The notes below the pieces were generated by a model, which ran no database searches, was not told where the DNA came from, and saw only the letters and a program-made list of their open reading frames with translations. A stretch of DNA of 64,000 bases, taken from the NCBI GenBank assembly GCA_003138515.1, contig PLGG01000056.1, positions 103,202 through 167,201 of the forward strand. The letters run 5' to 3'. This DNA comes from Acidobacteriaceae bacterium (GTDB lineage Bacteria > Acidobacteriota > Terriglobia > Terriglobales > Acidobacteriaceae). Positions 50,168-59,345 of this stretch are shown here, one piece after another. The number at the start of each line of letters is the position of its first letter. Positions within the stretch are counted from its first letter, which is position 1. The position numbers were made by a program, and so were the translations under genes.

Positions 50168-50284
50168 TGGCTTCAGGGGCCTCCTTGCAACACGTCCCTG
50201 ACAAGGGATCCAATGCGCCAACCTTACGCCAGCGGCTCAAGTCTCCGCAACCATCCGCGATCGTCTGCCCTCTATCGCCTAAAC

Positions 50285-50794
50285 CTAGCGCGTTGACTCG
50301 AACAGGAACCAGGCGCGCCGCTCCGCTTCGTCGATCCACACTTCGATCAAACTCGTGGTCGCGTAGTCGTTGGCATCGGATGCGACCTCGTGCGCCTCGC
50401 GCAGGCTCTGCGCCAGCGCTTTGTTGTCGGCCTGGAGCTCCTCCAGCATTCCGTGCGCCGGAACAAACTCGTAGTCGTTGTCGCTGATCCGCTGCAGCCG
50501 CGCAATGTGCCCGATAGAGCGAATCGTCTGCCCGCCAATCTTGCGAACCCGTTCGGCAATGTCGTCGCTGATTTTGAAGATTTGATCGGCCTGCTCGTCG
50601 AGCAGCAAATGATAATCGCGAAAGTGCGGACCGCTCATGTGCCAGTGGAAGTTCTTGGTCTTGATGTAGAGCACAAATACGTCCGCCAGAAGCGCATTGA
50701 GCGCGATCGATAATTCCTTCACCTGCTCGGGTGTGAAGCCATCCGGATTGCTTGTCTTGGCCGCCTTGTTCGATTCGGTTGCGTGGGTTGGCAT
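50285..50794 (-). CDS. dps: Dps-like ferritin (starvation DNA-binding protein)
   Basis: A 169-residue ferritin-fold protein. The Dps ferroxidase residues appear as FHWHMSGPHFRDYHLLLDEQAD (His, His, Asp, Glu). The N-terminal tail carries several Lys residues (NKAAKTSNPDG) that could touch DNA. A conserved WIDEAERRAWFL block ends the fold. It stores iron and shields DNA under oxidative stress. Start at 50794 is a normal ATG; GGAGG lies about 9 nt before it (minus strand, GGAGGTTTC). It lies behind the acyl-CoA dehydrogenase on the same strand, 117 nt away. Confidence 0.92.
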   Translation of the reverse strand: MPTHATESNKAAKTSNPDGFTPEQVKELSIALNALLADVFVLYIKTKNFHWHMSGPHFRDYHLLLDEQADQIFKISDDIAERVRKIGGQTIRSIGHIARLQRISDNDYEFVPAHGMLEELQADNKALAQSLREAHEVASDANDYATTSLIEVWIDEAERRAWFLFESTR

Positions 50795-50941
50795 GAAACC
50801 TCCATTGCCGCAGACGGGAATCTGCTCACCTTGAACCGGAGCCTGGCGTCTGGGCGATACATTCGTTGGATGCCGGACCGCGAAGAATGGTTCGCAGAGT
50901 TAGAAATGTGGAAATCGGAAGTTGTTCTGATCCTCACAAAA

Positions 50942-50984
50942 GCAGAAGGGGCGCCTGCGGATACGCCGCCTGCGCCCTTTCTGC
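50942..50984 (-). terminator. Rho-independent terminator of the phosphotransacylase gene
   Basis: GCAGAAAGGGCGC and GCGCCCCTTCTGC (minus strand) form a 13-bp stem with one mismatch around a GCAGGCGG-rich loop, followed by TTTTG. It is 25 nt past the stop of the gene at 51009. Confidence 0.8.
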
Positions 50985-51008
50985 CGGACTATAAATACTC
51001 CCCCGAAC

Positions 51009-51995
51009 TTAGACCTTCAACGCCGGGTGCGCCGCGTAGTGCAGCAGCACCGCGACCGCGCAGCTCGTAAGCCGCGTTTCTGCTGAATCCGCCCGACTGG
51101 TCAGGATCGTCGGCACGCGCGCGCCCAGCACGATGCCGGCCAGTTGCGCTCCGCCCAGGTATTCCAGTTGCTTGGCCAGCATATTGCCGCTTTCGAGGTC
51201 GGGCACAACCAGAATGTCGGCCTGTCCCGTCACCGGCGAAACCAGCTTCTTGATCTGCGCCGCCTTCTGGCTCACCGCGGTATCGAACGCCAGAGGTCCG
51301 TCGAGAATCCCGCCCGTGATCTGGCCGCGATCCGCCATCTTGCACAACGCAGCAGCGTCGAGCGTCGACTGGATCTTCGGGTTCACAGTCTCGACTGCCG
51401 AGAGCAGCGCAACCTTGGGCTCTGGAATGCCCAGCGCATGAGCCAGGTCGATCGCGTTCTGCACAATGTGGATCTTGTCTTCGAGATCCGGTGTAATGTT
51501 GATGGCCGCGTCGGTGATCAGCAGCGTGCGCGCGTAGGCGGGCGTATCCATAATGAACACGTGCGAGATGCGCCGCGCCGTGCGCAGCCCGGTATCGCGC
51601 TGCATGGCCGGCTTCAACAGCACGTCGGTGTGCAGGCTGCCCTTCATCAGAGCCTGCGCGTTGCCTGCGCGGCACATCACCACCGCGGCTTCAGCGGCAT
51701 GTGCCTCGGTTTCGGCCTCTACGATCGGAAAGGCGCCAATCTCTGCGCCGATCTTTGCCGCCAGCGCCTTCATGGCCTTTTCGGGTCCAATGAGCGTTGG
51801 CTCGATCAGCCCGGCAGCCGCGGCTTCCACGGCTCCGCTCAGCGCCACCTCGGTCAGCGGCCAAACCACAGCCGTCGTGATGGCCGGAAGATTCTTGCAG
51901 CGCGCAATGAACTTGTGAAAGACGTGGTAATCCGGCGGATGGCCGACAAGTGGGTCAACGGCAACAGCCTCAGCCAACATTGCAAGGTCGCTCAT
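51009..51995 (-). CDS. Phosphate acetyl/butyryltransferase family protein
   Basis: A 328-residue enzyme of the Pta/Ptb family that exchanges phosphate for CoA on short acyl groups. ALMKGSLHTDVLLKPAM, ISHVFIMDTPAY, ITDAAINITPDLEDKIHIVQ and the C-terminal SGNMLAKQLEYLGGAQLAGI block are typical of phosphate butyryltransferases and of the bifunctional enoyl-CoA hydratase/Pta proteins without the hydratase part. No acetate or butyrate kinase gene is nearby. It ends in its own terminator. Exact acyl substrate unknown. Confidence 0.88.
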   Translation of the reverse strand: MSDLAMLAEAVAVDPLVGHPPDYHVFHKFIARCKNLPAITTAVVWPLTEVALSGAVEAAAAGLIEPTLIGPEKAMKALAAKIGAEIGAFPIVEAETEAHAAEAAVVMCRAGNAQALMKGSLHTDVLLKPAMQRDTGLRTARRISHVFIMDTPAYARTLLITDAAINITPDLEDKIHIVQNAIDLAHALGIPEPKVALLSAVETVNPKIQSTLDAAALCKMADRGQITGGILDGPLAFDTAVSQKAAQIKKLVSPVTGQADILVVPDLESGNMLAKQLEYLGGAQLAGIVLGARVPTILTSRADSAETRLTSCAVAVLLHYAAHPALKV

Positions 51996-52344
51996 GGATC
52001 GCTTCTCCCAGCCGGCGGAGCCACTGGCTCGCCAGCCTTACTCATATATTGTCGCGTGCCCGCCGCGAACTACGTGTGCCTTCGGTCACAGTTCGGGCTT
52101 GCGTCTCTACATGCGGTACCAAACCGGCACTAAGTGCTGCTTTCCGCCGCATTTCGCTGGCGATCTCTTCCGCTTTCTGCGATGTGCGAATCCCCGCTCA
52201 TTTGGCCGCGATTTGCGCCTGTTCCGCCTCGTTGACTCGGCAAGAAATTCAGGCCTATACTCGGGATTACCGGGCCTTCCCCCCAGCCACCAACGGTCAG
52301 CGGCGTTCTCCGCCGGCGCCGCATTCATGGAAAAGGAGAGTCTT
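51996..52344. other. Intergenic region upstream of the M48 protease
   Basis: This 349-base gap between divergent genes should carry both promoters. I see no gene, hairpin or repeat in it; the frame that crosses it in phase with the M48 gene has no family-like sequence. Confidence 0.4.
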
Positions 52345-54030
52345 ATGAAAAGACTTCTCGCCATCGCCTTTTGTGCTCTGCTTGTTTGCGGAGTTACAGC
52401 GCCGCCTTCCTCAGCTCAAATGACCCAGCTGACCAGCGCGCTATCTGGGAAAGGGAAAAAGCAGCAAGACCCGAACGATATCAGCAATGTCGACAAGGAC
52501 AAGATCGCCCGGATCGAGGCGATGCCGGAGGTGCAGGACGCTATTCAGCAGGAATGGGACACGCTGCGCCGGAACGATATGCAACTGGCTTATGGCATCA
52601 ACTTGACTGCAACCAAGGGATTGGCCCAGGACGCCGCTGCCGGGGATTCATTTGACCAGCAGCGTCTCTACAGCAATCCCGTGGTGCAAAGCTACGTCAA
52701 CCACATCGGGCAAAGGCTCGTTCCCAAGAATTCAACCAACGTTTACACCTTTCGCGTCCTCTACGATCCCATCCCCAAGGCACTTACCCTTTCCACCGGA
52801 ACCATCTATCTCTCCACGGGATTGGTTTCCATGCTCGACAGCGAGTCGGAAGTGGCCTACGTCCTGGCGCACGAAATTGCCCACGTTGAATTGAGGCAGG
52901 CTTACCTGCGCATTCGCGACAAGCATGTGGCAGAGGAGTTGGCTAAGGAGAAGGCCGAGAAGGAAAAGATGATCACCGACGTGGGCTCAATGGTTATGGG
53001 AGCCGGACTGGGCGGCGCCATGATCCCGCTCCGCCTGGGAGGGTTGCTCGGCGGCAGCGCCGGCCTGGCCACTGGAATGGAAGTCGGCCACTACTTCATT
53101 CATCCGCAGATCGAGCCGGTGCTCTGGGCCTCGAAAGAAGAGGACGAAGCCGACGATATGGCGATCAATTTGATGATCGAACAGGGTTACGACCCGCGCG
53201 AAGTCAATCGCCTTTTCGCCTCGCTGAATCAGGTTGTCACCGCGGACTCGCGCATGGGGCTCGGTTTCATGGGCAGCGCGCCGCGCATTAAGGAGCGGCA
53301 AGCCCACCTGGACACGCTCTTTGGCGGAGACCTGAAGGCAGAGATCGAGCTGCGCACCAAGGGCAAGGGCTTCAATTCCAATAGTCCCGACTTCGGGCCC
53401 ATGATCTCCTCCGTCAAGCGCGACAACGGGATTCTGGCTATGGACTACGATCTCTTCGCCGTGGCCAAGAGGAACCTGCAGGGCGCCGTCTCGGAGCGGC
53501 CCGACGATCCCTACGCGAACTTCTATCTCGCCAAACTCGAACGCCTCACGGCGCGCACTCCCGACGAGCGGCAGGACGCGCTCAACCACCTGACCACCGC
53601 ACTGCGTCTCGATGCGGACCGGGGCGCCATCCCCTCGGCTCACCTGGAGTATGCCGTCGCCCTGATAGAGGCTGAAGATTCGTCGAACCACGATCAGATT
53701 TCGAGCGAGCTCAAGACCTATGTCACCCTCTCCGAGCGCGATCATGGCGGACTTCCGTCCAACATGCCGCTGATCTACGACTATCTGACTGCATCCGGCG
53801 ACGGGCGGTGGTATCTGCCTCCGCAGTGGTTTGACGCACAGTTGACCAATAACCCCGGCTTTTCGACCACCGCGCCTGAAGCTGTGATTCGCAAGGCCAG
53901 TATGCTGGAAGGACCGGCTTCGGGGCCTTCTTCAGAGCCGGGCACGACGCCTGCTTCCCGCACCAGGGTCAAGACGGCCGCGGCAAACAAGCCGACAACG
54001 GCGAAGGCCACCCCGCCGGCAGCAAACTAG
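52345..54030 (+). CDS. M48-family periplasmic metalloprotease (BepA-like)
   Basis: A 561-residue secreted protease. The ATG at 52345 has AAAAGGAGAG 7 nt upstream and opens a signal peptide (FCALLVCGVTAPPSSAQ). The M48 domain shows YVLAHEIAHVELRQ with HEIAH at residues 176-180 and the third ligand in SKEEDEADDMAINLM. A TPR-like region follows (about 360-500), then a Thr/Ala/Pro-rich tail. BepA-type proteins check outer-membrane assembly. Unlike the M48-like protein at 35.7 kb, this one keeps all zinc ligands. Confidence 0.9.
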   Translation: MKRLLAIAFCALLVCGVTAPPSSAQMTQLTSALSGKGKKQQDPNDISNVDKDKIARIEAMPEVQDAIQQEWDTLRRNDMQLAYGINLTATKGLAQDAAAGDSFDQQRLYSNPVVQSYVNHIGQRLVPKNSTNVYTFRVLYDPIPKALTLSTGTIYLSTGLVSMLDSESEVAYVLAHEIAHVELRQAYLRIRDKHVAEELAKEKAEKEKMITDVGSMVMGAGLGGAMIPLRLGGLLGGSAGLATGMEVGHYFIHPQIEPVLWASKEEDEADDMAINLMIEQGYDPREVNRLFASLNQVVTADSRMGLGFMGSAPRIKERQAHLDTLFGGDLKAEIELRTKGKGFNSNSPDFGPMISSVKRDNGILAMDYDLFAVAKRNLQGAVSERPDDPYANFYLAKLERLTARTPDERQDALNHLTTALRLDADRGAIPSAHLEYAVALIEAEDSSNHDQISSELKTYVTLSERDHGGLPSNMPLIYDYLTASGDGRWYLPPQWFDAQLTNNPGFSTTAPEAVIRKASMLEGPASGPSSEPGTTPASRTRVKTAAANKPTTAKATPPAAN

Positions 54031-54101
54031 AGAATTGCGCACGGTTTTGCGCAGACCGCTCATCCGATCTGGTCCATCAGCTTGCGTTACTCTGAATTCT
54101 T

Positions 54102-56234
54102 ATGGGCCAGATCCGCATCCTTCCCGATCAGGTTGCCAATCAGATCGCCGCCGGCGAGGTGGTTGATCGGCCCGCATCCGTCGTCAAGGAGCTGCTCGAG
54201 AACGCTCTCGATGCCGGAGCCACGCGCATTCGCATCGACGTGGAGGGCGGCGGGCGAAAGCTGATCCGCGTCTCCGATGACGGCCAGGGAATGAACCGCG
54301 ACGACGCCCTGCTGGCATTCGAGCGCCACGCAACCTCCAAGCTGCGCACCGCCGACGATCTGCTCTCCATTGCCACGCTCGGCTTTCGCGGTGAGGCGCT
54401 GCCCTCCATCGCTTCCGTTGCGCGCGTCACGCTTGAAACGGCCACCGGCGACGAAACTGCAGGCACGCACATCGAAATCGCCGGCGGCAAAATTTATCGC
54501 GTCGAAGATGCTGCCCTGCCTCGCGGCACTACGATCGCAGTCGGCGATCTATTCTTCAACACTCCCGCGCGCCGCAAATTTCTTCGCGCCGAATCCACTG
54601 AACTCTCCCACATCACCGCGCTGGTCACGCACTACGCTCTGGCCCATCCGGAAAAACAATTCGATCTCGTCTCCGCCAGCCACACCATTCTCACGGCTCC
54701 TCCCGTCGCCCGCACCGCGGAGCGCATCTTTCAACTCTTCGGCAAGGAGACGCTCGGCCAACTACTTCCCGTCGCCGCTGAAGCTCCATTCGAGCGCGCC
54801 GGCCTGCCCGAGCCGCCGCCATGGAAGAAGGATCCGGATCAGCCTCCGCGTATTCCCGGCTCGCTGCGCCTCACTGGCTTCTACTCCAAGCCGGAGCTGC
54901 AAAAACTGAATCGCAACTCCATCTACATCTTTATCAACAAGCGCCTCATCCGCGACCGGCTTCTGCTCCACGCCATCACCGAGGCCTATCGCAACGTAAT
55001 CCCGCCCACCAGCTTCCCCGTGGTTCTGCTCTTCCTTGAAATGCCTCCGGAAGAAGTGGACGTGAACGTCCACCCCGCCAAAACCGAAGTCCGCTTTCGC
55101 CAGCAGAGCCACATCCATGACTTCGTCCGCGACAGCCTGCGCACCGCGCTCATCAAAGCGCGCCCCGCCGCCGGATTCCTCGCTGCCCTCGACTCGCAGC
55201 CCTCGGCCAGCCCCTCGCTCATGCCGCCCGCGGCGTCGCCGCTGCCCGGAGCACCCGACCGCGACTCGCTCGGCCCGTCCGTTCCCTTGCCGCCGGACTC
55301 CGATCCGACCGCCTTTGCCGACGCCGAAAGCTTCCACCTCACCCCGCGCCTACCTTCGCCCGTTCCCGGCGCGCTGCCCTTCAGTGAGCGAAGTCTTGAC
55401 GAGCGAAGTTTTGATGGCCCGGGCTTTCCTGACGGCCAGCAGCCCCTGCCTGAAGGCCAGCTCGCCCGCAGTCTCGACCCGCAAGCCTGGGCTGCGGCAG
55501 CCAACGCCTTGTTCGCCCCGGACTCCGCGCCGAACGTCGGCGATTGCAGCCCAAACCCCAACGGCGCAACAGCTTACGGGAGCAACTCCGCCGCCGCGGC
55601 AGCCCTCATTGAAGCCGAGCAGGCCGCCAATTCCCTCAACCGCCTTGGCTCGCTCAAGCCTCTCGGCCAGTTGCGGGACTCCTTCATTCTGGCTGCCGGT
55701 GACGATGGATTGTGGATCATCGACCAGCACGTTGCACACGAGCGAGTGCTTTTTGAGAAGATCCTCCGCGACCGCCAGGTGGAACGCGTCCAACGTCAGC
55801 GCCTGCTCATGCCTTTGCTTGTGGAATTGAAGCCCGAACAGATGGTCGTCTTCGCCCGCATCGCCGAGGAGCTAGAAAACAACGGCTTTGAGGTGGAACC
55901 CTTTGGCCCTCAAACACTTGCAGTCAAAGCGGCCCCCGTTGGCCTCGAAGGCGCCGAGCTCGAGCGCACGCTCGCCGAAGTCATTGATCAGTCGACCGCA
56001 GATTCCGCAGAACCCTCTCGGAATGAGGAACTTAACCGTCTCCGCTCCCGCATCGCCGCCTCCATTGCCTGCCATTCCGCCATCAAGGTCAATACACATC
56101 TTGATCTAAACCGTATAGAATGGTTATTGTTAGAACTTGCTAAGACCAGCCACCCAACCAGTTGCCCGCATGGACGTCCAATCGCTTTGCTGTATTCTTG
56201 GAATGAGATCCAGCGGGCCTTTCACCGAATTTAG
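54102..56234 (+). CDS. mutL: DNA mismatch repair protein MutL
   Basis: A 710-residue mismatch repair protein. The GHKL ATPase has IAAGEVVDRPASVVKELLEN, DDGQGM and LGFRGEALPSIA; transducer and KDVDVNVHPAKTEVRF-like VDVNVHPAKTEVRF follow. A long low-complexity linker (about 345-510) contains repeat-like SERSLDERSFDG. The C-terminal dimer domain holds DQHVAHERVLFEKI, close to the DQHA(X)2E(X)4E metal site, plus ACHSAIK and CPHGRPIAL. It is therefore the latent-endonuclease type, as expected where no MutH exists. The stop is followed after 71 nt by the next gene. Confidence 0.95.
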   Translation: MGQIRILPDQVANQIAAGEVVDRPASVVKELLENALDAGATRIRIDVEGGGRKLIRVSDDGQGMNRDDALLAFERHATSKLRTADDLLSIATLGFRGEALPSIASVARVTLETATGDETAGTHIEIAGGKIYRVEDAALPRGTTIAVGDLFFNTPARRKFLRAESTELSHITALVTHYALAHPEKQFDLVSASHTILTAPPVARTAERIFQLFGKETLGQLLPVAAEAPFERAGLPEPPPWKKDPDQPPRIPGSLRLTGFYSKPELQKLNRNSIYIFINKRLIRDRLLLHAITEAYRNVIPPTSFPVVLLFLEMPPEEVDVNVHPAKTEVRFRQQSHIHDFVRDSLRTALIKARPAAGFLAALDSQPSASPSLMPPAASPLPGAPDRDSLGPSVPLPPDSDPTAFADAESFHLTPRLPSPVPGALPFSERSLDERSFDGPGFPDGQQPLPEGQLARSLDPQAWAAAANALFAPDSAPNVGDCSPNPNGATAYGSNSAAAAALIEAEQAANSLNRLGSLKPLGQLRDSFILAAGDDGLWIIDQHVAHERVLFEKILRDRQVERVQRQRLLMPLLVELKPEQMVVFARIAEELENNGFEVEPFGPQTLAVKAAPVGLEGAELERTLAEVIDQSTADSAEPSRNEELNRLRSRIAASIACHSAIKVNTHLDLNRIEWLLLELAKTSHPTSCPHGRPIALLYSWNEIQRAFHRI

Positions 56235-56305
56235 GGTCCTTTAAGAGACCTCTCGGACGCTTGGAAGGTGGCAGGACGCGCTCCTAGGAGCGCGGGATTC
56301 TGGCC

Positions 56306-57910
56306 GTGATCGCCAACCTGGAAGCGAGGTTTTCTTTGACAGCAGAACAGTTGGAAGCATCGCGCGCCGAAAGGATGCGCCTGAACGGACGCGGGCAGTT
56401 GACCCTTGATGAAGCCCGCACTTGGTTGGAGGAGACGGGGTTGTGTCTCTTTCTACCGCGGCGACAGTTCGCCACATTCACTGCCCCCACCTTCGTTGAA
56501 GCCGTAGCCGGCGAGCACGTTTCCACTCCCTCGGCCAAACTGGTTTCCGTTGCGGAAGATCTGCTGGTACGTCTCGAGTCGGAAAGCGTTGCAGTTCGCC
56601 TCAATCTGCTCGGCCAGCCCGGCGATTCACCCGACTTTGTTGTCGCGGCATGGGTCTTGCCCTACGTCTATGCGCTCCGCGGCGATCGCGACTGGCGGCG
56701 CATCCCGCAGTTGACCGGATCGCGCCAGGTTTCGCAGCTTGCGATTCAGGCCTACAAGCAACTTGAAACGGGCGACGCTACCATTACTCAGTTGCGGCAC
56801 TCGCTCGGCCGCGAAGTCTCTGAATCCGCGGTTCTGCGCGCCATTACCGAGCTCTGGCAGCAGCTGCGCATCATTCCTGTTGTCTCCGCTCCCGGCAAAT
56901 CGCCGCAGTGGCAGCTCCTGCGCCTGCGCTATCAGAAGGCCATTGCTGAAGGCGCGTCTACCTCTCAGGTCACCGCCATCTCCGTGCTCGCATCTATTTA
57001 TCTTCAGGCAGTGATTGCCGCCAGCATGGAAGAAGTGGAAATGTTCCTTGCGCCGCTCACCGCGCGCAGCAAGGTCCGCGAAGTGTTGCGCGGCTTGGTT
57101 GCCACACGCCAGGTGCACTCGCTCGCTCTGGGCCACGCCCCGCACTTTTACGTCGCCGGAACGCTGCCGGAGTTTGCAGCGGCGCCCACGGTTTACGCCA
57201 GTTCGTCCATGCCGGCCTCCTCGCACTTTCTCCGCTCCTATGAGCACGAGGAATCGCTGCGCGAGCCGGTCGAGCACCGATTTGCTCCAAGCTCGCCTGC
57301 TCCAAGTCGGCCTGCTCCTCAATTTGCTTCCGCGCCGCCGCCGCAGCCCAAGCCGGCCGAGCCTGCAATCGAGCACCCCGCGCAACCGCGCGAAAAGGCG
57401 CAAGCTTCGCGGCCTCGCTTCAGTCATCAGCCCGCTCGCGCACGCAACCGCAAACCGGCGCAGAGTTCCTCCGCCGGTCGTGTCGCCCGCCGCTCCGGCA
57501 GCGACGCGCGCACCGCTTCGCCTCGCGCCAACGGCAGCTCGCGCCACGCGCACACCTCGCGCTTGGCAAAGAGCGCTTCGAAAAACGGGCACGCGCCTCA
57601 CTCCGCCAAAAGCGCTACCAACGGGAACCGCTTTCGTTCAAACGGCCACTCACGGCCCGCCAACGGCCTGCACAAAGCAAAGCCGGCCGCGGCCAGAAAC
57701 CTGCGCAACGGCCACGCCAGCAACGGAAAACCCGCCGCAAAGTCCGTCTCCCGGCGCGTTGACGCTTCCCGCCCCGTTTCGCGGTCCGGTGCGCGCCCCG
57801 CCGCGCGCGGCGGCCGCAAACCGGCATTGGCGGCGTCCACTAAGGCTGGCAACCGCTCGCGCTATGGCTTTACCGCTTCCTCCAATCGGCGATCGAAGAA
57901 ACGTGGGTGA
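56306..57910 (+). CDS. AlkZ-related/winged-helix-like protein with long basic tail
   Basis: A 534-residue protein starting at a GTG. Residues 1-300 resemble the winged-helix AlkZ-related group (LDEARTWLEETGLCLFLP, SPDFVVAAWVLPYVYALRGD, TGSRQVSQLAIQAYKQLE, RAITELWQQLRIIPV), which is related to interstrand-crosslink glycosylases; the catalytic motif of true AlkZ/YcaQ is not evident. Residues about 315-534 are low-complexity, rich in Arg, Lys, Ala, Ser and Pro (KPAAARNLRNGHASNGKPAA), like histone H1-type tails, and should bind nucleic acid. The family call is tentative. cmk follows 52 nt later. Confidence 0.6.
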   Translation: MIANLEARFSLTAEQLEASRAERMRLNGRGQLTLDEARTWLEETGLCLFLPRRQFATFTAPTFVEAVAGEHVSTPSAKLVSVAEDLLVRLESESVAVRLNLLGQPGDSPDFVVAAWVLPYVYALRGDRDWRRIPQLTGSRQVSQLAIQAYKQLETGDATITQLRHSLGREVSESAVLRAITELWQQLRIIPVVSAPGKSPQWQLLRLRYQKAIAEGASTSQVTAISVLASIYLQAVIAASMEEVEMFLAPLTARSKVREVLRGLVATRQVHSLALGHAPHFYVAGTLPEFAAAPTVYASSSMPASSHFLRSYEHEESLREPVEHRFAPSSPAPSRPAPQFASAPPPQPKPAEPAIEHPAQPREKAQASRPRFSHQPARARNRKPAQSSSAGRVARRSGSDARTASPRANGSSRHAHTSRLAKSASKNGHAPHSAKSATNGNRFRSNGHSRPANGLHKAKPAAARNLRNGHASNGKPAAKSVSRRVDASRPVSRSGARPAARGGRKPALAASTKAGNRSRYGFTASSNRRSKKRG

Positions 57911-57967
57911 GCGAGAGTGGCTGAGCGAACGCCGATGAGCGAACCCAGATGAGCGAAACTGGATGAG
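57908..57967. repeat. Degenerate GATGAGCGAAC repeat before cmk
   Basis: Four to five imperfect copies (GTGAGCGAGAGTG, CTGAGCGAACGCC, GATGAGCGAACCCA, GATGAGCGAAACTG, GATGAGCGCGG). The last copy holds the cmk start codon, and each copy with ATGAGCG could offer an alternative start. Confidence 0.75.
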
Positions 57968-58688
57968 CGCGGAAGAAAAGCGCACCGCCGCTCCGGAGCG
58001 CGCACAGAAAATCATCGTCGCTATCGACGGCCCTGCCGGCGCGGGAAAAAGCACCATCGCCCGCCACCTTGCCCGGCACTTCGGCCTGCTCAATCTTGAA
58101 ACTGGCGCAATGTACCGCGCCTTCGCCCTCAAGGCTCTGCGCTCTGACGTCTCTCTGGACGACGCCCGAGCTCTCGAAGAACTCGCCCGCGAAACCGAAA
58201 TCCGCCTCGAGCCCGGCGACCAGGAGAATCTCGTCCTGCTCGATGGCGAGGACGTGAGCGGCCTCATTCGCAATCCCACCGTTACTGATGCCGCATCGCG
58301 CGTCAGCGTCTTCCCCGCCGTGCGCGCCTGGATGGTCCGCCTCCAGCAGCAGGTGGGAGCTCGCGGCGGAGTCGTCATGGAAGGCCGCGACATCGGCACC
58401 GTCGTCTTCCCGCACGCCGAAGTCAAAATCTTCCTTGATGCTGCGCCCGAAGTGCGCGGCCAGCGCCGCTACGAGCAGATCGGCCAAAAGGGCACGACGC
58501 CCGCGCCGCCGCCTCAAGAAGTTTTGCGCGACCTCCGCGCCCGCGATGAGCGCGACCGCAATCGTGCCGACTCCCCGCTCAAGCCTGCGCCCGATGCCGT
58601 CATCCTTGATTCCACGCGCATGTCGCTCGATCAGGCGCTCGCCGCCGCAGAAGCCATCGTCGCCGAAAAACTAAACCTGACGTCCTAA
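57963..58688 (+). CDS. cmk: Cytidylate kinase
   Basis: A 241-residue kinase that makes CDP from CMP. AIDGPAGAGKSTIARHLARH is the P-loop near residue 21, LNLETGAMYRAFALK binds CMP, and VMEGRDIGTVVFPHAEVKIF is the family signature. A short Pro-rich insert (GTTPAPPPQEV) lies in the lid region. Its ATG is inside the last unit of a GATGAGCGAAC repeat and no ordinary ribosome site is seen (weak GGATGAG). Position behind mutL and the basic-tail gene suggests a shared transcript. Confidence 0.95.
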   Translation: MSAEEKRTAAPERAQKIIVAIDGPAGAGKSTIARHLARHFGLLNLETGAMYRAFALKALRSDVSLDDARALEELARETEIRLEPGDQENLVLLDGEDVSGLIRNPTVTDAASRVSVFPAVRAWMVRLQQQVGARGGVVMEGRDIGTVVFPHAEVKIFLDAAPEVRGQRRYEQIGQKGTTPAPPPQEVLRDLRARDERDRNRADSPLKPAPDAVILDSTRMSLDQALAAAEAIVAEKLNLTS

Positions 58689-58733
58689 GGCCTATCGACT
58701 TATTCCGACGGAAGCGACGGGGGTCATTTTTCC

Positions 58734-59255
58734 TCAGTTCCCATTTAGAGCGCTTGGCATAGGCAGAGGCGGTCCTGAATAGTGAACGAGAACGATCCGC
58801 CAGACTCCATGTTCTTTGTGATAAACTTGGCTCTCCCGCCCTTCAGTCGTGATCGCAGTCCCATCCTTCCTGGTTGCGTGAAAAGTCCACGTCATCTCGG
58901 ACCATGCGGCGTCATCGTAAACGTGGACCTTCGGATCATGCAAGATCAGCTCGCGTTTTGAAAACATGCCGCCCATGATTCCGATGTAGACGTGATCTGC
59001 AATCTGCTTGAAACCGTGCTCCGTGCCCAGCGGATGAATGAAGGTGACGCCCGGATCTTGAGACCAGATCTCGGACGCAAGGGAAACATCGACGTTGTCG
59101 ACCGAGATCGCGTACTTCTGCAGAACTGCCCTGATCTGCTCTTCGTCGCCGCCGATTCCCTGGGCACAAGCGGCCGCGCATAGGGCAACCAAAAGCAGAG
59201 CTGGCGTGAGAACCAGCGTGGAAGCGAGGCGGGATCGCAAGGATTTGGTTCGCAT
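58734..59255 (-). CDS. Exported NTF2/SnoaL-like protein
   Basis: A 173-residue secreted protein: signal peptide with a hydrophobic core (TLVLTPALLLVALCAAACAQ), then a cone-shaped NTF2-like domain (EEQIRAVLQKYAISVDNVDV, PGVTFIHPLGTEHGFKQIAD, WRIVLVHYSGPPLPMP). It resembles nuclear transport factor 2-like or ketosteroid-isomerase-fold proteins with many roles. No catalytic residues can be assigned. The ATG at 59255 opens the signal peptide; the frame continues to 59300. Confidence 0.82.
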   Translation of the reverse strand: MRTKSLRSRLASTLVLTPALLLVALCAAACAQGIGGDEEQIRAVLQKYAISVDNVDVSLASEIWSQDPGVTFIHPLGTEHGFKQIADHVYIGIMGGMFSKRELILHDPKVHVYDDAAWSEMTWTFHATRKDGTAITTEGRESQVYHKEHGVWRIVLVHYSGPPLPMPSALNGN

Positions 59256-59345
59256 AGTCCCCAGATATATCATCAGCACCGAATCCAAACGCTCCCTCAA
59301 CCCCTGATTTCAGTCTTATGCCGCATGCGATAGGCTCATAGATGT

